Shown in pieces: positions 51,351-59,881 of a stretch of 64,000 nt of DNA. The stretch is from NCBI GenBank assembly GCA_900291925.1, contig UWYS01000009.1, positions 124,001 through 188,000 of the forward strand, read 5' to 3'. The DNA is from Thecaphora thlaspeos. Its lineage: Eukaryota > Basidiomycota > Ustilaginomycetes > Urocystidales > Glomosporiaceae. Below the pieces are notes generated by a model. It saw nothing but the letters and a program-made list of their open reading frames with translations. It had not been told where the DNA came from and did no database searches. The position numbers were made by a program, and so were the translations under genes. Position 1 is the first letter of the stretch; each line of letters begins with the position of its first letter.

Positions 51351-51600
51351 TGCGCCAAGTTGTTGCTTGTCCACCCCTTGGGCGAGACGGCAAAGTGGCA
51401 GCCTTTGCCTGGTCCCTCTATGTGGCGGTGGTTGCCAAGGTGGTGCCACTTGCCCTGCCAGATCACCAGTGGATCCCGAATGTTGTACTTGCGCAGCATG
51501 CTGCAGAAGATATTGAAGAAGGCGGTGAGGTTGTCGAGCAGAGCGCCGTCCATGCGCTGATTCTCGAGTGCGCGGTCGTACTTGCTGCGTCGATCTGGGC
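51350..51600 (-). pseudogene. Partial catalytic region of a pogo-like DDE transposase
   Basis: The minus strand reads SKYDRALENQRMDGALLDNL, then FFNIFCSMLRKYNIRDPLVI and HFAVSPKGWTSNNLA. This matches the layout of the DDE_1 domain up to the conserved (S/D)xKGWT(S/N)NE segment. The expected DGHxSH and later Asp motifs are absent, because the sequence jumps to the C-terminal fragment. No start codon or N-terminal helix-turn-helix is recognisable upstream, where the TIR begins. Confidence 0.7.
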
Positions 51601-51693
51601 AGCATGGTGGGACGTGGGTGGTACAGCTCGCATTGATGTGTTGGTGGATGCTGAGAGAGAGCAGCGGGGGCAGTCAGGAGATGCGGTGGATAG

Positions 51694-51799
51694 TAGAGCC
51701 GTCGACGACAATGGCGGTGATGGTGGTAGTGAGGGTGGTAGACAGTCTGCTTTTTTGAGGCCGGATTCCTAGCGACGCCGGATTCCTAGTGAAACGCGT
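51694..51799 (-). repeat. Terminal inverted repeat, end next to MET10
   Basis: Read on the minus strand it begins ACGCGTTTCACTAGGAATCC, the partner of the repeat at 50876-50981. The TA at 51800-51801 follows on the plus strand. Confidence 0.9.
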
Positions 51800-51969
51800 T
51801 ATCTTCCTTCACCCCCATCTCCTCATTAGACACTTCTAGAGCAGAGACAAGACCGGGCCCCATCCTCGTCTCTGGCGGCTCAAACAATCTCGAAGCGCCC
51901 GTACAGCACCGTCCGATCACGGTGCAATGTCGTCGCTCGTCACAAAGACATTGAAAACGATATCGGTGC

Positions 51970-54900
51970 CTAGTAGACCTCGAGCACCATTCGCTCCGAC
52001 TCCTTAAGCTCCTCCATCCGGTGCTCGGCCTGGTCCTTTGTGAGGCCGCGCGCGACAAAGGCCGAGACGAGGGCCTCGTGGATGTCGGGCACGGGCCAGG
52101 TGGGGCCGCAGACGAAGAAGTAGCCCTTCTTGCCCTCCTCGATGTGGCCGTCGTCGAGGAAGCCGTTCTGCACCGCAATCTCAGCGGAGCCGCCGTGCTT
52201 CTTGAGCTCGTCGATCTCGGGAGCGAGGTAGTTGGTGAGGAGCGCGCCGTCCTCGGTGATCTTGTGCTGGATGTAGACCTTCTTGCTGGTGTCACGCGAG
52301 AAGGCCAGGCCCATGTGCGAGAGAACGCCGTCCTGCTGGTAGGCCTCGAGCTCCTCGCCGTACAGGTACTCGGCCGAGCGGTAGCGCGAGCCAAAGTAAT
52401 ACACCAGCGGTCCCACCTCGATGCCCTGGGCGCGCTTGACGGCGCGGGCCTGGATAAAGGCGCGGAAGGGGGCCGCACCGGTCCCGAGTCCGGCCATGAT
52501 GATAGGCTGCGTGTCGATGGGCGGGAGCTTCATCACCGAGGGCTTTAGCGAGACGGTGACCTTGGCGCCCGGCCTGAGCTTGGAGAGGTAGCGCGTGCAC
52601 TGTCCGTAGCGCGGGCTGCCGCTGGGCGTCTTCCAGTCGACGGTGACGATAAGCAGGTGGACCGACTCGCCGACGGCGGCCTGGGCTGAGGCGATCGAGT
52701 AGTGGCGCGGCTTGATCGGCTCGACCTCGGTCAGCAGAAGGTCCAGCGGGAGGCGGGCCGAGGGGAACATGCGCAGGACGTCGGCATAGGTGAGCGTCTC
52801 AACCTCCGAGTACTTCTTGAACGTGGCCGAGCCCTCGGCCGAGCTGATGAATCTGAGCCACCTCGCCTCGTCGCGGTTGGTGGCCAGCTTGCTGAGCGCC
52901 TCGTAGAAGCGCTTCGGCGGCTTGCCGAAGATGTCGAGGTTCTGCTGGAGGACCTGGAAGACGGTGCGCGTCTCAAACTTGGCCGGGTTGGCGAGCGAGG
53001 GGACGCTGACGACCTCGTCGGCGTCGAAGCCGGCCCAGCGGATGAAGTCGGCCACCTCGTCGTCGTCGTTCCAACCGTGGACGCCGAGGGCCTCGCCGAC
53101 CTCGTAGGTGAGATCGGTGCCCTTGGTGCTGAGCTCCATGTGGAAGACGTTGCGGTCGTAGTCGACGGGCGTCAGCCTGCGGTTCTCGGTCACTTCAACG
53201 ACCCAGTTCTTCTCGGGCAGATCTGGGCGGATCGCCGACGTGTCGGTCTCGTAGGCCTCGGAGAAGAGCTGCTGCCAGGCGGGGAGCGCCCAGGTGTTGC
53301 GCGACGGCGGAACCTCGACGCCGGCGAGGGCAGCGTCAGCGCTGCGCGCGAAACCGTTGTAGCGGATCTGCGTCGGTCGGGGAGCGGATGCGGCCTCGCC
53401 TTCGAGCGGCTCGGCGGCGGCCCATTCAGCACTGGCAAAGGCGAAAGGCTCGAGGGCCGCCTCGGTCGCTTCGACCAGCCCGGCGACACCATCGACGCCG
53501 ACAGGCGCGGTGCCAAGCACGCGGTTGACAAAAGCGGAGAGCTCGGCGCCCTGAAGCTCGAGCTGGGTGCCGAGGAAGGCGACGAGGAGGACGGCGGTGG
53601 CGACGTCCCTGGGGACGACGTCGTCGCCGGCCTTGGCCTTACCGCCGCGTGCGTTGACGGTCCGGGTGTTGAGCTGCGCGACGACGGCGGCGGCGTCGAT
53701 CAGCAGAAGGCGTGCGCCCTTGTCGGCGAGCACCCTCTTGTCCTCGGCGCGCAACTTTGCCTCGAGCTCGGCCGACTCCCAGCCAGGGACGTTGACGATG
53801 ACGGTGCCGCCCTGGACCAGCGACTGGAAAGGCGCGAGGCTCTTCAGCGTGACGGCAGGGTCGCTGATCACCAGTACCTTGGACGAGTTTTCATCGCCGG
53901 CCAGCTCAATCGGAGCGTCCGAGTTCGACTCGGGACGGCTGGTGAGGATGAGGTCGGACCGGACCAGGCCCGTCGCCTCAAAGTTGTCGTGGCGCGCCAA
54001 CAGGCGGGCTCGCAGATTGGTGGACGAGCCGCGGTCGCGGAATGTGCGGGCGGCGAGGCTGGCGAGGTGAGTGGTGGCGCTGCTTTCGCTGTCGATGAAG
54101 GTGACAAGCGAGGCGCCCGAGAGCGCGAGCAGGTCGGGGTGCTGCGTAGCAGCTTCGAAGACGTCGGCCAGCTTGACGGCAGTAGTCGGGTTGCCCGAGA
54201 GAGTCTTGAGCAGCTCGAACCACTCGGCCGCAACGAGGTTATGGCCGCCCTCAAGGGCGGTGCTGAAGACGCCCGAAGGCGAAGACGATGCGGCGCCAAG
54301 GAAGGCATCGCTGAAGAGCGAGCCCATGACATCTTCGTAGAGAAGACCCGAGTTGGAGCCCGAAGGGATCTCCTCGAGAACGTGGAGGGTCTTGACAGTC
54401 TCCGGAATCGCCTGACGGAGCTCAGCATCGCTCCAGGGGCGGATAACCTTGGCTGAAAGGACGCCAACGTTGTGTCGGACCGCGGCCGGCAGGGTGACGA
54501 GGACCGCGCGGGCGGCCTGGCTGTGCGAGCCGTTGGGGACAACGAGGACGGCGGTGGCCTTGGCGGGTCCGGTGTAGTGGAAATTTTCGGGCGCGGCGAC
54601 CGAAGCTCCCTTGGCGGGGATGGAGAGGACGCCGACTTCCCGGCCGGAAAAGGCGCCGTCAAAGACATGGACGACGTTCTTGCTGGTCTGATAGGCGTAC
54701 TGGGCCGACTCGACAGCCTCTTGCCTGGTCGACGAGAGAATGACCTCGAAGCCGTCGCCGAGGGCAGCAGTGGCGGCCATGATGGCGGCGTAGTCATTCT
54801 TGATCGAGAGGTCGTCGTCATCGCTCGACTGGCTGGCGGCCGAGACCTGAAGGACAATCTTGCCGGCGTCGGTGGCGACGTCGTCAAGCGCCGAGAGGGT

Positions 54901-55782
54901 GGGCGCCATGGCGACTAAGCCGGCGGCGTTGGTCAGGGCGGTGACGACGCGGGCCGGCTCAGAGGACGACGAGCCCTTCTTCGCGGCCGAGAGGTAGCCG
55001 ACGATGGCGTTGCCGGCGCCGGAGCGGGTCTGCATCTTGAAGACCTTGGGCCTTCCCTGAGTCCAGCCATTCTTGAGCGCCTCCTTTGCCTCGGCCTCAC
55101 TGTAGGCGCCGAATCCACCGTTTGCCTCGCTCTCGTAGCTGAATATGGCGGTGCTGTTGGCGTAGGCGATGGCGTCAATGACACCGGTGCTCGTGGTGCT
55201 GGGGCCGGGGATACCGGTGAGCCAGGCCTGTGCGGCGGCGTTCTTGGCGAGCTCTTCAGCCGAGGGCCCAGCTACCAGCGAGAGGTCGGCGCGGGTGTCG
55301 AGGTGCTTGGCGCGGTTGACGGGTGAGGGCTCGGGCTCGACGTCAAGCTTGGGCTGCTCGTTGACGAGGCCCTTAAGCTTCTGGCCGCCGGCGGTGGCAT
55401 CGGGTCCACTGGGAGCGACGTTGCCTTCAGCCTGAGGCTTGGGAGGAGCGACGTGTCCGGCGCCCATTGCGTCGACTTCGTCGAGCACCTGAGCGAGCGG
55501 AGGATCAGTCCGTCCGGGTTCATCAGAGGCAGATTTGACGGCGACAGACTCGTCCTTGAGGGCGGGCTTTTCGTCGGAATCAGTGACGGGGGCGGCGGGT
55601 GCGGGTGAGACGACCTTGATCTTGTTGGCAGCAGCGTCGGAGAGCTTCCTCTTTGTGGCCTTTGTGGGCTTGTGGGCGGGGGCAAAGGCGTTCCTGGAGA
55701 GGGCAAAGGCGCCGGCGCCGATGGCGAGGCCACCGGCAAAGATGGCGGCGCTTTGGTAGAGCGACTGATGGGTGGCGGCCAT
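51970..55782 (-). CDS. MET10: Sulfite reductase [NADPH] flavoprotein subunit
   Basis: An intronless gene of 1270 residues. With the Met5 haem subunit it reduces sulfite to sulfide in sulfur assimilation. Residues about 190-800 carry the pyruvate-ferredoxin-oxidoreductase-like region typical of fungal Met10 (AIAYANSTAIFSYESEANGG, then NVVHVFDGAFSGREVGVLSI). The C-terminal third is a ferredoxin-reductase-type module: FAD motif RHYSIASAQ, NADPH-binding GLGTGAAPFRAFIQ, YYFGSRYRSAEYLYGEEL and a terminal YFFVCGPTWPVPDIHEALV. As in other Met10 proteins there is no FMN-binding flavodoxin domain. The N-terminus is odd: a hydrophobic segment at residues about 12-30 (AAIFAGGLAIGAGAFALSR) precedes a ~150-residue charged, low-complexity linker. 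Yeast Met10 is about 1035 residues and soluble. The start codon is the first in frame and has purine context. Confidence 0.93.
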   Translation of the reverse strand: MAATHQSLYQSAAIFAGGLAIGAGAFALSRNAFAPAHKPTKATKRKLSDAAANKIKVVSPAPAAPVTDSDEKPALKDESVAVKSASDEPGRTDPPLAQVLDEVDAMGAGHVAPPKPQAEGNVAPSGPDATAGGQKLKGLVNEQPKLDVEPEPSPVNRAKHLDTRADLSLVAGPSAEELAKNAAAQAWLTGIPGPSTTSTGVIDAIAYANSTAIFSYESEANGGFGAYSEAEAKEALKNGWTQGRPKVFKMQTRSGAGNAIVGYLSAAKKGSSSSEPARVVTALTNAAGLVAMAPTLSALDDVATDAGKIVLQVSAASQSSDDDDLSIKNDYAAIMAATAALGDGFEVILSSTRQEAVESAQYAYQTSKNVVHVFDGAFSGREVGVLSIPAKGASVAAPENFHYTGPAKATAVLVVPNGSHSQAARAVLVTLPAAVRHNVGVLSAKVIRPWSDAELRQAIPETVKTLHVLEEIPSGSNSGLLYEDVMGSLFSDAFLGAASSSPSGVFSTALEGGHNLVAAEWFELLKTLSGNPTTAVKLADVFEAATQHPDLLALSGASLVTFIDSESSATTHLASLAARTFRDRGSSTNLRARLLARHDNFEATGLVRSDLILTSRPESNSDAPIELAGDENSSKVLVISDPAVTLKSLAPFQSLVQGGTVIVNVPGWESAELEAKLRAEDKRVLADKGARLLLIDAAAVVAQLNTRTVNARGGKAKAGDDVVPRDVATAVLLVAFLGTQLELQGAELSAFVNRVLGTAPVGVDGVAGLVEATEAALEPFAFASAEWAAAEPLEGEAASAPRPTQIRYNGFARSADAALAGVEVPPSRNTWALPAWQQLFSEAYETDTSAIRPDLPEKNWVVEVTENRRLTPVDYDRNVFHMELSTKGTDLTYEVGEALGVHGWNDDDEVADFIRWAGFDADEVVSVPSLANPAKFETRTVFQVLQQNLDIFGKPPKRFYEALSKLATNRDEARWLRFISSAEGSATFKKYSEVETLTYADVLRMFPSARLPLDLLLTEVEPIKPRHYSIASAQAAVGESVHLLIVTVDWKTPSGSPRYGQCTRYLSKLRPGAKVTVSLKPSVMKLPPIDTQPIIMAGLGTGAAPFRAFIQARAVKRAQGIEVGPLVYYFGSRYRSAEYLYGEELEAYQQDGVLSHMGLAFSRDTSKKVYIQHKITEDGALLTNYLAPEIDELKKHGGSAEIAVQNGFLDDGHIEEGKKGYFFVCGPTWPVPDIHEALVSAFVARGLTKDQAEHRMEELKESERMVLEVY

Positions 55783-56892
55783 CTTGTCTCTCTCTTTCCT
55801 TCGCCTCTATGGGTTAAGAAGAAAGAAAAGGATGGTATGGAAGGGGGGAGGAAAGGGATGGTGGTGATGTGGGTGAAGGAGACGACGACCGGAGACAAGG
55901 GTTGTTGGGCCGACCAAGAAGAAATCAGACGAGTCAGCGACGGCTGACACGAGTTAGTTGCATCTGCACGTATGGCACCATCGCGACCCTGCAGCCGCTA
56001 GCGCCCACCGCGGCCCGAGGTGTGGGCGATGGCGCAATTTCCCCGCTTCTTGCCCAACCCATTCTACTCAAATTCTTCCAGCCGGCCGACACTGTACTTT
56101 TTGGACTGCACTGCTCCGTCCACCCCACCTTTAACGGCTCCGACGAAGATTGCCGGCTCAGGGTCCAGACGACGCTTTTCCGCCAAAGAAGCACTTGCCT
56201 CTTGACCGCATCCCTTCGAGCGGGAGCTCGCCTTGGCCACCTCCGACGAGGTCCACTGGCTCGACTTGGTGCTGTAGCGTTAGATTCGCTGGTGGGTTCT
56301 ATCTGTTGGCGGGAGCAAATAACAAGGGATTCGCTCCCCCAAGTTGCAGGCAGCAGCAGCGAGCGCCGCCGCCGCCGCCGCCCCGCACAGGACCCACCTT
56401 ACATGCGACCGCGCTGCTCCGGCGTCTTGACCTGACAGCGGCTCCATGGCCCTCTTTTCGCGCCTCATCCCCTCATTCCACAGATTCCTGGCTGGCCAGA
56501 ACAGCAGGCCTCTGCAAACCTCGACTCCCTCGCCATTGCCACCACCACCACCCTCAACACAGCGCCGCAGCTCCTGAACACAGCGCCGCGCTTCATCATC
56601 CGAGACCCTTCCGGCTCTGGGCAGGGCTTGACCTCCATCTCTGCGCGCGCCCAGCCCAAAGCCTTCATCTCGAGGCTCCAGGACCGGAAGAGCCGGCCCT
56701 TCCCTCTGAATCGCGAAGGCCACCTCCCGCTTGTCTCGATCCGGCACCGTCAGCTTTAGCTCCCGACCGCAGGAGTCAGGTTCCTCACGGTGACACCGGC
56801 GGTCGCCTTGCGTCTCAGTTCCCAAGCAGACTAAGAAATAGAGGAGGTCATCTGGCGGAGCGGCCTGCGGGCAAGCCGATCAAGCCGGCGCG
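55783..56892. promoter_or_regulatory. Divergent region between MET10 and the mucin-like membrane protein
   Basis: 1110 bases between opposite starts. A GCCGCC run lies at 56368-56383. The MET10 side has a CT-rich leader (sense strand). No gene is supported; frames here are Pro/Arg-rich and lack domains. Confidence 0.45.
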
Positions 56893-59881
56893 ATGCCCTT
56901 CACCACAGTGACCGCAGCTGTGAGTTCTCGTCTCGCCTTCCTTCTAGAGCAGCGCTCCGTTCTGAACAAATGGGGTCGCCTGACACCCCGACGGACCGAA
57001 CCCATCCACGCTTCCGTTGCTCACATCGCCTCCTATGGATCCCATCTTCATCATAACACAGGTCACCGTGACGCCGACCGAGGCTCCGACCGTGGTCGTC
57101 GTGACCGCTACCGTGTCCCCTTCCGACCTTACGCGCTTCCCTTCGTTTTCGCTAGCCACGGTGCCAACCGCCTCTCCGACCCCTTCTCCCATCAGCTCGC
57201 CATCGTCAACCTCGACGGGGCAAAAATCTTCCGCAATCGATGGCGGCGGCATCGGCAGCAGCAGCAGCAGCGACAGCAGCAGCAATGCGTCTCTGGTCGG
57301 TGCGGTCGCAGGAGGCCTGATTGGAGGCTTCGCTTTCTTCACGCTCCTCATCGTTATGGCGTGTCTTATACGCAGAAGGGCCAGACAAGGGAGGGGCATC
57401 GCCGGCCGCAAAGGGGCGAAGGGACGTCGGACCGCTAACGCCGGTGGCTACAGCGTCGCAGCAGGCGGAGTGGGTGGAGCGAGAGGAAATCAGGCGCCGA
57501 CGCTCGCCCTCAACCGAGGGGTAAAAGCAGCCGGCGTCTTCCAGGCCCGACCTGGCCTGTACGGCAGGGCGGGAACACACAGCAGTAGCGACAGCTCGGC
57601 CCTCGTCTCGCTCATCGGCGTGAACGGTGCCGCCGCCGCATCACATCTGGCCGTCGGCTTAGACCACCACGGTGCCCACACGCCGTCGTCTTCGATGAAC
57701 AGCACCTCTCGACCTCGCTACAGCTTGCTGTCAGCCCACCCGTCCTCCGTCAGCCACGAGAACTTCGACCCGTACGCCTTCGAAGCCGGCATGGTCGACA
57801 GCAGGACCGACGTAAGAGCGTCGCCGAGCGCCTACGATCGAGACGCGGGACACTCGATTCAGCCGTCGGGCCACTTTGATGGCGGGTCTACTGCGCACTC
57901 CATGGGTCGACTCGCTTCTCAAGGAAGCTCGGTTCACCCCGCCAGCGGCTCCAGCGCCGCATTGAACCGGCCATCTTCCGGCACCAACGCCGCGTACGGC
58001 GCATCCAACTCAGGAGGTCGACAGAACGGTTCTGCGGGCTCGTCGCTATCGTTTGTTCAGCCGTCGCGTCAATCTCGTCCCGTCTCTGCCAGCAGCAATG
58101 CCAGTACCGCTCGTGGTGCTCAGCCCTCAATCGGCCATGCCTCGTCTGCTTATTCGACCTCTGCGGCCGCCTACGCCCTCCCGACACCGGCAAGTGGTGC
58201 ATCGCGTGGCCATCACCAGCAGATGAGGCCGGATGACGACGAGATGGAGATGCTGTCGAGGACGGCGGCGGCACATCGTCCGCCTGTCGCTGGTAAGCCC
58301 CTCCGGCCTTCCGACCTCTCCACCATCCAGGGCTCCGTCTCCGAGAGGACGACCGAGCGGTCCAACAGCAGCGTGTCCGGAACCACGATTCGCCATGCCG
58401 AGGGCGCTTCGAACGCGCCCAGGTTGCCCTCCACTCCCGCTTCAAGCCCCCTGATACACCAGGAACCTTCGATAATGCCGCAAGATCGACACGGCGATCA
58501 CTCCAAGCTAGCCGGGGCAAAGAGCGACGCACCTTCTAGCCGCCTCGTTGCTGATGCAACAGCCAGCGGTACACACGTGTCGAGCCGGAGCGGCGGCTCT
58601 ACGTCCAAGGGCTTGAGTGAAGGCACGCTTGACAGCACCGGGACGTTCAACACCTTTACCGGCCAGAGGAAGGCAGATCTGCACGTTGTGGGGACGCTTT
58701 CTTCGCAAGCATCGACGCTGCTGTCCATCGTCGACCACGCCAACGTACCCCTGGACGCTGCGGATGTTGCCAATTCCTCGTCGGCTACCCCGGGAGTCGT
58801 CAAGCCGATTGGACATTTGACAGACAAGCATCCGCGGGACGGCTCGAGCGTCGATTCGCAAGGCCTCGAGTTCTGGCTCAACTCTGAAATCAAGCCAAAG
58901 GGCGATCGCGAGGGACAGAACCCGGGCGTGGGTAGCCCCGACGAGCGAGAGGGCTTGGACAAGGCCATGATCGCGCAGACTTCAAGCCGCAAGTCGAGGT
59001 CCGCTCACGAGAGGAGCTCTAGCAGCGCACGCGGCAGCCGCTTGATCGAAATGTTTGAGCCCAATGACGCCGCCGATGACGTTGCCGATCTCGTACCCTC
59101 AGACCTCTCCACAAGCCGCTCGGGCTTGGCGCTGCAGTCGGCTGACGTGGCTGGTGGCGACATTGGTAGTCCAAGCCGGCCGCACGCCAAGCGCACCAGC
59201 TCGCTGTCGAATCTTCTTCGTCTCTCTGCTTCGCCCAAGGCCGACAGTACGGCGCTCCCCGCTGTCGTTGCCTCAGAAGCAACTCCCGCCGCCGACGAGC
59301 CTGAACTGCGACATAAGCCGAAGCGGATCTCGAGCTCGCCTCTACAAGCCCTCGGTTCGCGCTTGAGCAAGCCATTCAAGTCCAGCACCGACCATGCCGA
59401 CGAGTCCTTCGCCGCCGCCCAGATTCTACAGCTGAGCCTGGACGATCAGCCTCCTCTTCATTACAGCGCGCCAGCATCTAGAGGGGCTGTAGGTAGTTTC
59501 GGCCCGAGCAGCGTTGAAAAAGCGGCGAAACACCAGAACGCCTCCCAGATGCGCCGCACACCGAGCCGGGAAAGCGCCGTTCTGCTCAGCGGCGACTTCT
59601 TCTCGGCGGCAACTTTTGCGCAGCCACTGACAGTCCCTACGATTGTCGGTGATGGCCGCAGTGAGGGTGGTGCAGTAGTATCGATACAACCTCAGCAGGC
59701 GATCCACACCGGCTCGTCTTTGACATCTCGAAATGGCGTGAGCGGCAACACTACTTTCTCGGACACGGCGAAGATAGCGACCATCCCGTCAAAGGGGGGA
59801 TGGAAGGTGAACGGCAGCAAAGGCAAGGTAAAGCACGAAGGAGGAAAGTCGAACGAAATCGACATCGATCAGCTCTTCTGA
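56893..59881 (+). CDS. Mucin-like single-pass membrane protein
   Basis: Two exons (56893..56919 and 57062..59881; donor GTGAGT, phase 0) give 948 residues. The 27-nt first exon encodes MPFTTVTAA; splicing joins it to VTVTPTEAPTVVVVTATV. A Ser/Thr/Pro-rich segment of about 75 residues follows, then one strong transmembrane helix at about residues 80-105 (GAVAGGLIGGFAFFTLLIVM), an Arg-rich stop-transfer (RRRARQGRG) and a very long Ser/Ala/His-rich cytosolic tail with no recognised domain. No cleavable signal peptide is visible, so the short O-glycosylation-prone N-terminus would be exported by the membrane helix itself. This layout resembles fungal cell-wall stress sensors of the Mid2/Wsc type but lacks a WSC domain. 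Function is unknown. Confidence 0.7.

Larger units (their letters stand above)
50876..51799 (-). mobile_element. Nonautonomous pogo-type (Tc1/mariner) DNA element with 106-bp TIRs
   Basis: A 924-bp element bounded by inverted repeats 50876-50981 and 51694-51799 (106 bp each, no gaps, about 8 mismatches by eye). It is flanked by TA at 50874-50875 and 51800-51801, the target-site duplication of the Tc1/mariner/pogo superfamily. Inside, on the minus strand, are two pieces of a pogo-like DDE transposase in different frames, joined by a deletion near 51349. Near each tip is a short direct repeat of the type AATCCGGCGTCGCTAGG. The central Asp residues of the catalytic triad are missing, so the copy cannot encode an active enzyme. 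It may still be mobilised by an intact relative elsewhere; that is inference. Confidence 0.88.

Noticed and set aside
50979..51605. A 208-codon minus-strand frame inside the transposon remnant
   Set aside because: Arg/Ser/Gln-rich, and in a different frame from the two stretches that resemble transposase. It is a shadow frame.
52702..54456. A 584-codon plus-strand open frame antisense to MET10
   Set aside because: A mirror frame of GC3-rich codons. The minus strand carries clear FAD and NADPH motifs.
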